NCBI GenBank assembly: GCA_023397905.1
Contig: JAEWSZ010000216.1
Location: 1 to 39,665, forward strand
Direction of reading: 5' to 3'
DNA length: 39,665 nucleotides
Source of the DNA: Bacillota bacterium
GTDB taxonomy: Bacteria > Bacillota > Clostridia > Acetivibrionales > DSM-1351
Shown here: positions 6,563 through 14,550 of the stretch, piece after piece
Numbering within the stretch: position 1 is the first letter of the stretch
How the letters are laid out: each line of letters opens with the position of its first letter
Notes under the pieces: model-generated
Database searches by the model: none
Seen by the model: only the letters and a program-made list of their open reading frames with translations
Told to the model about the DNA's origin: nothing
Made by a program: the position numbers and the translations under genes

Positions 6563-8806
6563 ATGGAAAATACAGAGAACAGCAGGGCAGGCGTAATTGA
6601 AAATGTGTATCATATTGAACGGTTTAGCACGGCAAGAGCATATAATTCAAGCCTGGAGTATCTGAAGGACGAACTTGAGCTATGGGATTTAAAGCTGGGA
6701 ACATACCTGCTGGACAACATGCAAAACAGTATGGCGAATCCATATAGCGGAGTAAATCCACCGGCGGAGGAGATAGCAGATTTGCTGGGTATCGGCGGTA
6801 TCGAGGGACAGGATAGGCTTCAGATGGAAAACCGGATGGAGCTGCTGGACCGGCGTATTGCCGAAAGACTTGAGTCAAGCAGGCAGGAAAACATCCTGCT
6901 TTCCATTCCTTACATATGCAGGCTTTTTAATCTGGGAATATTCGAAAAACACTGCATCATTGCCTGTCTGGCACCCGAGATAAGCAAAAAGTATGAAAGG
7001 ATTTACAGCTTTCTGCAGAATGACCCCATGGCAATAAGTCCGGGCATAGACATGTTGATGAAAATAATGACAGCAAAAGAAGAGGAGAGAATAGCGGCTC
7101 GCAAAGTATTTAATCCGCAGGCCCCTCTGGTCAGGTATTTAATGGAACCCAGAAACGATCTCACAGATCCCAGGATACCGCTGATCTCACGCCATGTGAA
7201 GCTGGATGACTGGGTGGTGGATTACCTGCTGGATGTCCACCTGCTGGATTCACGTTTAATGCAGGTGGCGGAAATGGTTCGGGCGGAGGAAAACTTCAAG
7301 GGAAACAGCCTTTCAGGACTGAAAGGCAGGATACTGCACTTTATCAATTATTACGGAGGCAAAGCCGGGAATGGCCTTGGCAGGATACTTTATTTTTACG
7401 GACCGGACCGGACTGCAAAAAAAGAGCATGTATCGGCCATATGTGACAGCTTGGGATTACCTCTTGTCATAGCCGACGTTGAAAAGCTTCTTGCTTCCGA
7501 AGAAAATTTCGGTGAACTGCTGTTATATCTCGGACGTCAGGTCATGGTGGAAAAAGCGGCACTTTGCCTGGATAATGCAGATTCTTTTGCAAAACCGGAA
7601 GCAGGCCATGAGCAAAAAATAAACAGCATTTTGAATATGCTTCACACCTGTGCGGATCTGACATTCATTCTGGGGAAATACGGGTGGGAACCTTCAAATA
7701 CCCATAAACAGTTTAACTTTGTATCGGTGGAGTTCCCATATCCAACTGCGGTCCAACGAAAGGCTTTTTGGAGTGATTTAAGCCGTGGATACAACCTGGC
7801 GGAAAACGTGGACCTGGATTATTTATCTGAGAATTTCAGGTTTACCAGGGGACAGATCGAAAACGCGTTAAGCCTTGGAGAAAACATTTCAATATTAAAG
7901 GGGACCGGTAATGACCTGATCGGGAAGGATGAACTCAACAGCTCATGTTATTCCCAGTCAAACAGAAAGCTTTCCGCTCTTGCCGCCAGGATAAATACCA
8001 CCTACACCATGGACATGCTGGTGCTGCCGGAGGAACAAATGCTGCAAATGCATGAGATATGCCATCAGGTAAGATACCGTTCGCTGGTCTATGAAAAGTG
8101 GGGGTTCGAGAAGAGGCTCGCATTGGGAAAAGGGCTGAACATCCTTTTTTCAGGCCCGCCGGGCAGCGGGAAGACCATGGCAGCAGAGGTCATAGCCAAT
8201 GAAATAGGTCTGGAAATATATAAAATTGATGTCTCCCAGGTTGTGAGCAAATACATAGGTGAAACTGAAAAGAACCTTTCCGGGATATTTGAGGAGGCTG
8301 AGACCTCCAATGCAATACTGTTTTTTGACGAAGCGGATGCTTTATTCGGAAAACGTTCGGAAGTAAAAGACGCTCATGACCGTTATGCAAATGTGGAAAC
8401 CGGCTATCTGCTCCAGAGGATGGAGGAATATACGGGAATGGTGATTCTGGCCACAAATCTGAGCCAGAACATAGATGAAGCTTTTTTGCGGAGGCTGCAT
8501 TTTAACGTCGCATTTCCCTTCCCGGACAGGGAACAGAGAAAACTTATATGGCAGGGGATTTTTCCGGCGACGGCTCCGGTGGATGAAAATCTGGATATGG
8601 ACTTTCTTTCGGAAAAATTCATCCTGGCAGGGGGGAATATCAAAAATATTGCGGTAAACGCAGCTTTTTACGCCGCCCAGGCTTCATGCAATATCGGAAT
8701 AAAGCAGATCATGCTTGCTGCAAAACGCGAATACAAAAAGCTTGGCAAGATCTTTTTGAAATCGGATTTTGCACCATATTATCAATTGATTGAGGAGATG
8801 AAATAA
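6563..8806 (+). CDS. AAA+ ATPase of the contractile injection system (Afp15/Pvc15-like)
   Basis: A 747-residue protein with AAAGGA upstream of the ATG. It has two AAA+ modules. The first is degenerate: its P-loop position reads GPDRTAKK (residues 280-287) and its Walker B region reads CLDNADS. The second is complete: GPPGSGKT at 531-538, FFDEADALFGK with D589/E590, a sensor-1 ATN, and FLRRLHF with likely arginine fingers. This ATPase is a hallmark of extracellular CIS loci and is absent from phage tails; it is thought to act in particle assembly or remodelling in the producing cell. The stop and the next start overlap (TAATG), so it is coupled to the terminator-protein gene. Confidence 0.9.
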   Translation: MENTENSRAGVIENVYHIERFSTARAYNSSLEYLKDELELWDLKLGTYLLDNMQNSMANPYSGVNPPAEEIADLLGIGGIEGQDRLQMENRMELLDRRIAERLESSRQENILLSIPYICRLFNLGIFEKHCIIACLAPEISKKYERIYSFLQNDPMAISPGIDMLMKIMTAKEEERIAARKVFNPQAPLVRYLMEPRNDLTDPRIPLISRHVKLDDWVVDYLLDVHLLDSRLMQVAEMVRAEENFKGNSLSGLKGRILHFINYYGGKAGNGLGRILYFYGPDRTAKKEHVSAICDSLGLPLVIADVEKLLASEENFGELLLYLGRQVMVEKAALCLDNADSFAKPEAGHEQKINSILNMLHTCADLTFILGKYGWEPSNTHKQFNFVSVEFPYPTAVQRKAFWSDLSRGYNLAENVDLDYLSENFRFTRGQIENALSLGENISILKGTGNDLIGKDELNSSCYSQSNRKLSALAARINTTYTMDMLVLPEEQMLQMHEICHQVRYRSLVYEKWGFEKRLALGKGLNILFSGPPGSGKTMAAEVIANEIGLEIYKIDVSQVVSKYIGETEKNLSGIFEEAETSNAILFFDEADALFGKRSEVKDAHDRYANVETGYLLQRMEEYTGMVILATNLSQNIDEAFLRRLHFNVAFPFPDREQRKLIWQGIFPATAPVDENLDMDFLSEKFILAGGNIKNIAVNAAFYAAQASCNIGIKQIMLAAKREYKKLGKIFLKSDFAPYYQLIEEMK

Positions 8807-9378
8807 TGCCATTGGAAACCCGTACAGTAATAAGAGATGTCAGTACAAGCCTGAAGGAGCTGATCAGGACAAGTGTTCCGGAACTGAGCGATGACACTAC
8901 AATAACCTTCGGCTCACCCAGCGATATTGATACGGCGACAATGAATCTCTCCATGTGCCTGTATTACCTGACTGAAAGTCCGAGTATGAGAAACAGTGAA
9001 AAGGATCCGATTGCGGAGTCAAACCAATTTTACGATCCGCCTTCATATCTTGATCTTTTTTATTTAATGACGCCATATGCCAGGGACAGGGAAACGGAGC
9101 TGCTGATTTTGGGGAGGATATTTCAGCTGTTCCATGAACATGCGGTACTCAGCGGCGACGATCTGAAAGGGAATCTGAGCGCCTGCGGCAACGAAAAAAT
9201 AAGGATATCATACAATAACCTGTCTTTGCAGGATATAAAACAATTGTGGGAGGTTTTTCCGGGAAAGCCCGCCAAGCTCAGTTTGTCCTATCTGGTTTCT
9301 CCCGTGAGGTTGCCGGCTGAAAAGATATTGACAATACCGAGAGTTTTGGAAAAAGATCTTGGAGTTCATCGCATATAG
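8806..9378 (+). CDS. DUF4255 / Pvc16-type tail terminator (cap) protein
   Basis: A 190-residue protein. It has the DUF4255 (Pvc16 N-terminal) order: an N-terminal helix VIRDVSTSLKELIRTSVPEL, a strand with ITFGSPSDID, NLSMCLYYLTESPSMRN, then PPSYLDLFYLMTPYARDRE followed by LILGRIFQLFHEHAVL, and a closing KLSLSYLVSPVRL strand. Known of the family: it caps the distal end of tube and sheath in Afp/PVC particles. The single-base overlap with the ATPase gene supports co-translation. 133 bases then separate it from the sheath gene; they hold a 15-nt hairpin (TCCTGAA/TTCAGGA, 9464-9478). Confidence 0.85.
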   Translation: MPLETRTVIRDVSTSLKELIRTSVPELSDDTTITFGSPSDIDTATMNLSMCLYYLTESPSMRNSEKDPIAESNQFYDPPSYLDLFYLMTPYARDRETELLILGRIFQLFHEHAVLSGDDLKGNLSACGNEKIRISYNNLSLQDIKQLWEVFPGKPAKLSLSYLVSPVRLPAEKILTIPRVLEKDLGVHRI

Positions 9379-9511
9379 TTCCGGTCAGATTGATCAGGAA
9401 GTAATGCATTATCAGAGGATATGATTTCGCAAAACAGTTTACCCGGATTGCGAGGCATATAGGTCCTGAAATTCAGGATCAAAAAATCAGTTATAACGAG
9501 GAGGATTTGAA

Positions 9512-11047
9512 ATGCCAAATTATTTATCACCAGGAGTTTACGTAGAGGAAGTTTCCAGCGGAGTCAAACCAATAGCGGGTGTGGGCACTGCTGTAGGCGC
9601 TTTCATCGGACTTGCGGAAAAAGGTGTGATCGGTAAAGCAGTATTGGTTACTAATTGGAGCCAGTATGTGAATGAATTCGGCGGGTTCATTCCAAACGCA
9701 TATTTAGCCTACGCCGTATATAATTTCTTTGCGGAGGGAGGTACGACCTGCTATGTGGTAAGAGCCGCTTCCAGTGACGCAAAGAAAGCAGTCGCCACGG
9801 TGGACGACACGGAGGGTGCGCCTTTATTCCAGATAACAGCCCGCTCGGAAGGCGAGTGGGGCAACCGGATATCCTTCCAGATAGGAAGTTCATCCAACGG
9901 ACAGGTGGGAGGTTTTAAACTGACCATCAAGTACACCAGTTCCTTCAATGATGAATATGTAGGAGAAGATGAGGAAGGCAGCCAGATAGCTGAGACATTT
10001 GATAACCTGCTTATCTTCAACTTTGTGGAAAAAATCAATGAAGTATCGTCCTTTGTCAATGTAGTACCCCTTGTAGATCTGACCATTTTGGAGAATATGG
10101 ACAAATCTCCGGAACTTATTACGGAATTTATATCACTGGCCGAAGGTATAAACGGAATATCATCGGTTGAATACCTTGACAAGATAAACCAGAAAATAGG
10201 TATCCACGCATTTGACATCATCGACGAAATCAATATCCTGGCAGCGCCTGATATTGCAGATATGACAGGAAGCCGGGATATCATACTTGAAATGCTCAAT
10301 TACTGTAGACTGAGAAAGGATTGCTTCTTTGTGGCAGATCCGCCTCATGGGCTTTCACCAAGCGAGGTAAAAGATTTCAAAGAAGGAGCCGGAACCTATG
10401 TCGGAAACTCCTTCAATTCATCCTACGGCGCATTGTATTACCCATGGGTATTCATTAATGATCCGCTGACAGGCAGGAAAAAACTGATCCCGCCATCAGG
10501 CTCCGTTGTGGGTACATATGCTTATGTGGATTCCACCCGCGGTGTTCACAAGGCTCCGGCCGGAACCACAGACGGATATCTTGATACCGTTGTGGGAGTT
10601 GAAAAGATTGTTACCAAAGTCGAGCAGGAGCTGCTGAACCCCATAGGAATAAATGTTATCCGCTCTTTACCGGAAGGCATATGCATTTGGGGAGCAAGAA
10701 CACTTTCCTCCGATTCGGAATGGAGATATATCAATATCAGGCGTTTGATGATGTATATCGAAGAGTCGGTAGACAGGGGAAGCCAGTGGGTGGTATTCGA
10801 ACCCAATGAACCCACCTTGTGGGGCAAGGTTAAGAGAAACCTGTCCGCATTTCTGACAAGGGTCTGGAGAGACGGCGCTCTATATGGATCTACCCAGGAA
10901 GAAGCATTTTTTGTAAAGGTGGACGAGGAAAACAATCCTCCTGCCACAAGAGATGCAGGCCAGCTGGTCATAGAGGTCGGCGTGGCTCCTGTAAAACCTG
11001 CTGAATTTGTAATAATCAAAGTCAGCCAGAAGACGCTTTCTAAATAA
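9512..11047 (+). CDS. Contractile tail sheath protein
   Basis: A 511-residue protein with a very strong GAGGAGG site. The N-terminus YLSPGVYVEEVSSGVKPIAG, then VGTAVGAFIGLAEKG, is the classic sheath N-terminus. The C-terminal domain shows SEWRYINIRRLMMYIEESVD, FEPNEPTLWGKVKRNLSAFL and a closing QLVIEVGVAPVKPAEFVII strand, the region that links neighbouring subunits. Contraction of this polymer drives the tube. Length is near the usual phage and CIS range. Only one sheath gene is present, whereas Afp/PVC clusters have three; the single-sheath layout resembles simpler CIS lineages. Confidence 0.95.
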   Translation: MPNYLSPGVYVEEVSSGVKPIAGVGTAVGAFIGLAEKGVIGKAVLVTNWSQYVNEFGGFIPNAYLAYAVYNFFAEGGTTCYVVRAASSDAKKAVATVDDTEGAPLFQITARSEGEWGNRISFQIGSSSNGQVGGFKLTIKYTSSFNDEYVGEDEEGSQIAETFDNLLIFNFVEKINEVSSFVNVVPLVDLTILENMDKSPELITEFISLAEGINGISSVEYLDKINQKIGIHAFDIIDEINILAAPDIADMTGSRDIILEMLNYCRLRKDCFFVADPPHGLSPSEVKDFKEGAGTYVGNSFNSSYGALYYPWVFINDPLTGRKKLIPPSGSVVGTYAYVDSTRGVHKAPAGTTDGYLDTVVGVEKIVTKVEQELLNPIGINVIRSLPEGICIWGARTLSSDSEWRYINIRRLMMYIEESVDRGSQWVVFEPNEPTLWGKVKRNLSAFLTRVWRDGALYGSTQEEAFFVKVDEENNPPATRDAGQLVIEVGVAPVKPAEFVIIKVSQKTLSK

Positions 11048-11071
11048 AATGTCCAGAGAGGAGAATAAAAA

Positions 11072-11515
11072 ATGGCAACAGGTAAAAGAAATGATCCATA
11101 CAGGAATTTCAGATTCAGAATTGTAATTGACGGTATCCAGATAGCGGCATTTTCCGATGCCACCATCCCGGATATATCCACGGAAGCCGTCGAATACAGA
11201 GAGGGGACCGATGCTCCCCAATCCAGAAAGCTTTCAGGGCTTACCAAATACGGCAATGTGACTTTAAAGAGAGGACTTACCGATTCCATGGATCTGTACA
11301 ACTGGCGTAAAGCGGTTGTTCAGAAAGGCGCCCTCAACAATAGAAAAAGTCTTTCGATCATACTGGTGGATGAGGAAGGCAATGACAAAGCCCAATGGGA
11401 TATCGTTGAGGCATGGCCGGTTAAATATGAAGTCAGCGCACTGAGTGCAAAAGGAAACGAAGTCAGTGTCGAATCTCTTGAACTCACGCATGAAAGTATT
11501 TCAAGGGTCAGTTAA
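11072..11515 (+). CDS. Tail tube protein 1 (gp19-like)
   Basis: A 147-residue protein with GAGAGGAG upstream. The T4 gp19-like tube pattern is plain: DPYRNFRFRIVIDGIQIAAF, SDATIPDISTEAVEYREG, KLSGLTKYGNVTLKRGL with DLYNWRK, SLSIILVDEEGNDKAQWDI with VEAWPVKYEV, and a final EVSVESLELTHESI strand. It should form the inner tube or its main part. It follows the sheath gene by 24 bases and is a paralogue of tube protein 2 at 12183-12659. Confidence 0.93.
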   Translation: MATGKRNDPYRNFRFRIVIDGIQIAAFSDATIPDISTEAVEYREGTDAPQSRKLSGLTKYGNVTLKRGLTDSMDLYNWRKAVVQKGALNNRKSLSIILVDEEGNDKAQWDIVEAWPVKYEVSALSAKGNEVSVESLELTHESISRVS

Positions 11516-11551
11516 TCCATTTACAGTGATTTTGTAGCAGGATAGTTTGCC

Positions 11552-11578
11552 AGCCCTCCGGGGCAACCATGGAGGGCT
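11552..11578 (+). other. Intercistronic stem-loop after tube gene 1
   Basis: AGCCCTCC (11552-11559) pairs perfectly with GGAGGGCT (11571-11578) around an 11-nt loop. No U-run follows, so full termination is unlikely. It may protect the sheath/tube transcript from 3' decay or lower expression of later genes. Confidence 0.5.
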
Positions 11579-11622
11579 CTGCAAAATCAAAGTTATTCAT
11601 GATAAAGAGAGGTTATATACTA

Positions 11623-11991
11623 ATGGAAATTTTACAGACAGAGTTTAATTTCACATTGCCCAAAGGGTATGTGGATGAGACAGGAACAGTGCATAAACAG
11701 GGAATCATGCGGCTGGCAACTGCCGCTGATGAGATTATGCCCATGCGCGACGCCCGGGTCCAGCAAAATCCGGCCTATTTGTCGGTGATCCTGCTTTCAA
11801 GGGTTGTAACAAGCCTGGGCACGCTGAAAATGATCACTCCCAGGGTAATAGAAGAAATGTATACCTCGGATTTTTCCTATTTGCAGGAGTTGTATAACAG
11901 GATAAACCAGAACGGTTCAAATATTATAAAGGCCCAATGTCCTAAATGTGAGCATACTTTTGACATTGAGGCCGAGACTTTGGGGGAATAA
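11623..11991 (+). CDS. Small tail-assembly-chaperone-like protein (gp14/gpG type)
   Basis: 122 residues from the ATG at 11623, chosen because AGAGAGG lies about 10 bases upstream; the longer frame from 11569 begins inside the stem-loop. The sequence runs MEILQTEFNFTLPKGYVDET, then MRLATAADEIMPMRDARVQQ, a helical LSVILLSRVVTSLGTL part, and a short C-terminal CPKC pair (C106, C109) that could bind metal. The pattern (input strand, 'R.At..DE', 'd.R....p.yl..illar') is that of small phage-tail assembly proteins encoded next to the tube gene. Its last codons contain a slippery heptamer that could shift ribosomes into a downstream -1 frame. Confidence 0.65.
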   Translation: MEILQTEFNFTLPKGYVDETGTVHKQGIMRLATAADEIMPMRDARVQQNPAYLSVILLSRVVTSLGTLKMITPRVIEEMYTSDFSYLQELYNRINQNGSNIIKAQCPKCEHTFDIEAETLGE

Positions 11992-12029
11992 CCGGCTACC
12001 CGCTCGACCGCCTCTACGAGGAGGTAGCC
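11979..12029 (+). promoter_or_regulatory. Candidate programmed -1 frameshift site with downstream stem-loop
   Basis: The heptamer T_TTG_GGG (11979-11985) fits X_XXY_YYZ in the frame of the upstream gene and lies one codon before its TAA stop (11989-11991). Eight bases later a stem-loop begins: GGCTACC (11994-12000) pairs perfectly with GGTAGCC (12023-12029), and CCTC/GAGG (12011-12014 with 12018-12021) makes a small inner hairpin. Spacing and order match known -1 frameshift signals. The -1 frame leads directly into a DUF6760-like domain that has no ATG, GTG or TTG start. Confidence 0.55.
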
Positions 12030-12173
12030 TTTTTGTCCTATCACCTGCACTGGGACTACAAAACGGTCATGGACCTGGAACACCCGGAAAGGGAACGCTG
12101 GTGCAGCGAGGTCAGCCAAATTAACAAAAAGCTCAATGAAGCCGGGAATGATAAGGACTTATTTGATGTTTAG
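11985..12173 (+). CDS. DUF6760-like domain in the -1 frame, without a usual start codon
   Basis: About 61-62 residues beginning ITGYPLDRLYEEVAFLSYHL, then HWDYKTVMDLEHPERERWCS and EVSQIN. This fits DUF6760, a short protein found in CIS loci right after the small assembly protein. The usual family start is M-T-G-Y-P. Here the M position is ATA (11988-11990), and between the upstream in-frame TGA at 11967 and this point there is no ATG, GTG or TTG. Expression must therefore come from ATA initiation or a -1 frameshift from the upstream gene, which would give a 183-residue fusion. The Y-H-x-H-W and W-x-x-E-V pattern recalls the C-terminal half of phage tail assembly chaperones. The stop at 12171 is followed at once by the AGGAGG of tube 2. 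Confidence 0.7.
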   Translation, partial: GITGYPLDRLYEEVAFLSYHLHWDYKTVMDLEHPERERWCSEVSQINKKLNEAGNDKDLFDV

Positions 12174-12182
12174 GAGGATGCC

Positions 12183-12659
12183 ATGAAGCAAAATATTGTG
12201 AACCTGGGGGAAAGAAGAAATTGGGTTCCCGGAATAAGAAAAGATCCGTACCTTGCATTTAACTTTGTTGTGGAGATCGACGGTATTGCCGTAGCGGGAT
12301 TTACAGATGTCTCGGGGCTGAGTATAGAAACTCAGGTGGAGAGGAAAACCTTCGGCGGTGAAAATCACAAGGAGTACACATTCCTGACTCAGACCAAATA
12401 CAGTGATATTACCCTGAAGCACGGAGTGACAAGCGACGACTTTCTGTGGAACTGGTACCAGTTGGTAATCAACGGGCAGATAACCAGAAAAAACGGATCC
12501 ATATGTTTACTGGATCACTCCGGGAATCCAACGGTATGGTGGGATTTTTTAGAGGCCTGCCCCATAAAATGGGAAGGACCGGCCTTCAGCGCCGGCAGCA
12601 GTTCGGTGGCTGCGGAAAGTCTGGTATTGACCCATAACGGTATATATATGCACAGATGA
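12183..12659 (+). CDS. Tail tube protein 2 (gp19-like)
   Basis: A 158-residue tube paralogue with an ideal AGGAGG (12172-12177) overlapping the upstream stop. Pattern: RKDPYLAFNFVVEIDGIAVA, GFTDVSGLSIETQVERK, then TQTKYSDITLKHGVTSDDFL with WNWYQLV, ICLLDHSGNPTVWWDFLEAC with PIKWEGPAFSAGSSSVA, and the final ESLVLTHNGIYMH strand. Compared with tube 1 it carries an N-terminal extension and longer loops. In CIS loci with two tube genes the second is usually the baseplate-proximal tube initiator, near the hub and LysM genes as here; which role this one plays is inference. Confidence 0.92.
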   Translation: MKQNIVNLGERRNWVPGIRKDPYLAFNFVVEIDGIAVAGFTDVSGLSIETQVERKTFGGENHKEYTFLTQTKYSDITLKHGVTSDDFLWNWYQLVINGQITRKNGSICLLDHSGNPTVWWDFLEACPIKWEGPAFSAGSSSVAAESLVLTHNGIYMHR

Positions 12660-12679
12660 CGGCTAAAGGGTTGAAACAT

Positions 12680-13921
12680 ATGAAGATAACCATAAAATCC
12701 GGTCTGATTATAAATCGGCCAAATATATGCTTTACGAAAAAAATAACGGATAAATACGGTATGAGCAGATGGAAAAGCCAACCGGCAGGATTGATTTTCC
12801 GCCTGAGACCGGCGCCGATGTGGAAAACCGAAAAATCAAGTAAATCCGTTATCCGCCTCCTGACGCAGAATGTATATTCTGTATATCACGGAACCGCGGC
12901 AGATAAGCCGGTTGCTTATTTTATATACAAAAATATATATCAGGGCAATCCTGTTTATAAAAGCCTGAAAGCAAGCGGTGAAAGGATTTGGCTAAAATAC
13001 GGGAAATTCATGGAGCGGGAGCATTCCATCAACGGAATGATCAACGGCAGCATAGTCAGAGGAACGCAAAGGGAAATAAAGGAACCTGCCATACACAGGA
13101 CGGTCACAGGAGTCCGTTTATTCAACCGGACATTTGTAAAAAATGATAAATCAGTATCCGAAAAAGATACTGCTGATATAGAAAATGTATACCATGTCTC
13201 AAATTACAACAGCAATCAAACCCTTAACCATGTCCATAACAACAGTAATAACCACCGCAGCATTGACTACAATCACGCTCATGACCGGCACAATGCCGGT
13301 TTTGAAGAGGCATACGGGAATCCACCGCTGCAGACCTGGAAACAGCAGCACCAACAGCAACAGCGGCAATGGCAGCCCGGGCAGGAGGAACAGCCGGGAT
13401 CCGTCAGGAATGAGGCTCCCGCGGCGGCAGGAGAATTGGCTGAACTGAGGTCCTTATCCCGGAGAGCAGGCGGTATTTTAAGGACAACGGCAGTCCGGCA
13501 GCAATATGTTATAGACCGGATTGAAAGGGCAAGCGAAACCCTCACAAAGGAAACAGCGCGCTTTGAACACAGGGATGTACATCAGAGGGAAACTTACCTG
13601 AACACCTATTTAAAAAGTAACTTGAAGCAGCTGCCGGTTTCTCCCGCAGGAGGCGGAATGCCGGAGCTCCGGCAGGAGATGAATACGGGGCTGGTTTTCA
13701 GAAAGCCGCAGGATATAAAGCAAGCTCCGGCGGCGGTGCAGGTGCCGCAGAAGGACGTTCTGACCGCCGACAGAGATGTATACGCAAAAGTATTTACCGC
13801 GTCCAAAACCTCCAGAAAGCCTGAACCCATTGGAAATGAAGAGGTCAGAAGGATTGCAGAAAAAGTATATGCCATCATAGAAAAGAAGATGGAAATTCAA
13901 AAGGATCGGAGGGGTCTCTAA
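12680..13921 (+). CDS. Low-complexity His/Gln/Asn-rich CIS protein of unknown role
   Basis: About 413 residues from the ATG at 12680, preferred because AAAGGG lies 9 bases upstream; an in-frame ATG at 12656 overlaps the tube-2 stop (ATGA) but has no site. The N-terminal third is basic. The middle is rich in N, H and Q (for example LNHVHNNSNNHRSIDYNHAH and QQHQQQQRQWQ). A helical part follows (YVIDRIERASETLTKETARF), and a short C-terminal helix EEVRRIAEKVYAIIEKKMEI ends the protein. That last helix is the most conserved-looking segment. It occupies the place between tube 2 and the LysM protein and could be a short tape measure or an assembly scaffold; I cannot decide. Its stop is directly followed by the next start (2-base gap). 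Confidence 0.6.
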   Translation: MKITIKSGLIINRPNICFTKKITDKYGMSRWKSQPAGLIFRLRPAPMWKTEKSSKSVIRLLTQNVYSVYHGTAADKPVAYFIYKNIYQGNPVYKSLKASGERIWLKYGKFMEREHSINGMINGSIVRGTQREIKEPAIHRTVTGVRLFNRTFVKNDKSVSEKDTADIENVYHVSNYNSNQTLNHVHNNSNNHRSIDYNHAHDRHNAGFEEAYGNPPLQTWKQQHQQQQRQWQPGQEEQPGSVRNEAPAAAGELAELRSLSRRAGGILRTTAVRQQYVIDRIERASETLTKETARFEHRDVHQRETYLNTYLKSNLKQLPVSPAGGGMPELRQEMNTGLVFRKPQDIKQAPAAVQVPQKDVLTADRDVYAKVFTASKTSRKPEPIGNEEVRRIAEKVYAIIEKKMEIQKDRRGL

Positions 13922-13923
13922 CA

Positions 13924-14538
13924 ATGGCAGAAAAAGCAAAAATCATACCGCTTGATTTAGTTGGGGTTGGACCCATTTCTGTAATGTTTAATCCAAACGA
14001 ATACACCGTTTCATTTGAAGCGAAATACACGGGGGAAAATGACAAGAAACAGTTTCTGATTGCAGAAACACCTGAATTCAAAGTTTCCCTGTTTTACGAT
14101 ACATATGAAAAACGCAAGGATGTCCGGCTTGAGACCTTGAAGCTCACATCGCTGCTGGATCCCAAAGTCAGCGGGAAAAGTACAAGAAAGCCCACGGTAT
14201 GCCTGTTTGTATGGGGTGGATTTACCTACCGTGGCGTTCTGAGCAAAATAGAGCAGAAATTTACCATGTTCCTGGAAAATGGGACCCCCGTCAGATCGTT
14301 GATGGATGTGACATTTATATCGGATGAACCGGATAAAAAGGTTGAACTTGCCAAGGGCATGGAGGCCTGCAGAAAGCTGTGGATAGTCAAAAGCGGAGAC
14401 AGGCTGGATCTGATTGCAAATGAAGCCCTGAAGGACCCTCTGAAGTGGAAGACCATCGCGGAGGCCAATAATATTGTAAATCCCTTTGGTTTCCCTGATA
14501 AAAGTGATTTTGGAAGGACTCTGGTCATACCGGATTAA
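13924..14538 (+). CDS. CIS tube/baseplate protein with C-terminal LysM domain (Afp7/Pvc7, gp53-like)
   Basis: A 204-residue protein with GGAGGGG-like sequence before the ATG. The N-terminal CIS_tube-type domain reads SVMFNPNEYTVSFEAKYTGE and VSLFYDTYEKRKDVR with TSLLDP, then PTVCLFVWGGFTYRGVLSKI and LENGTPVRSLMDVTFISDEP. The C-terminal ~55 residues form a LysM domain: WIVKSGDRLDLIANEALKDP followed by LKWKTIAEANNI and LVIPD. Known of the family: this protein links the tube/hub to the baseplate, and LysM is a peptidoglycan- or sugar-binding fold reused structurally. Confidence 0.9.
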   Translation: MAEKAKIIPLDLVGVGPISVMFNPNEYTVSFEAKYTGENDKKQFLIAETPEFKVSLFYDTYEKRKDVRLETLKLTSLLDPKVSGKSTRKPTVCLFVWGGFTYRGVLSKIEQKFTMFLENGTPVRSLMDVTFISDEPDKKVELAKGMEACRKLWIVKSGDRLDLIANEALKDPLKWKTIAEANNIVNPFGFPDKSDFGRTLVIPD

Positions 14539-14550
14539 GGTGAGCATGTT

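Noticed and set aside
10546..11301. Antisense ORF of 251 codons opposite sheath and tube genes
   Set aside because: It lies wholly opposite clear genes, has no ribosome binding site or recognisable domain, and the same kind of shadow recurs opposite other genes here (14011-14835, 15626-16309, 31015-31854).
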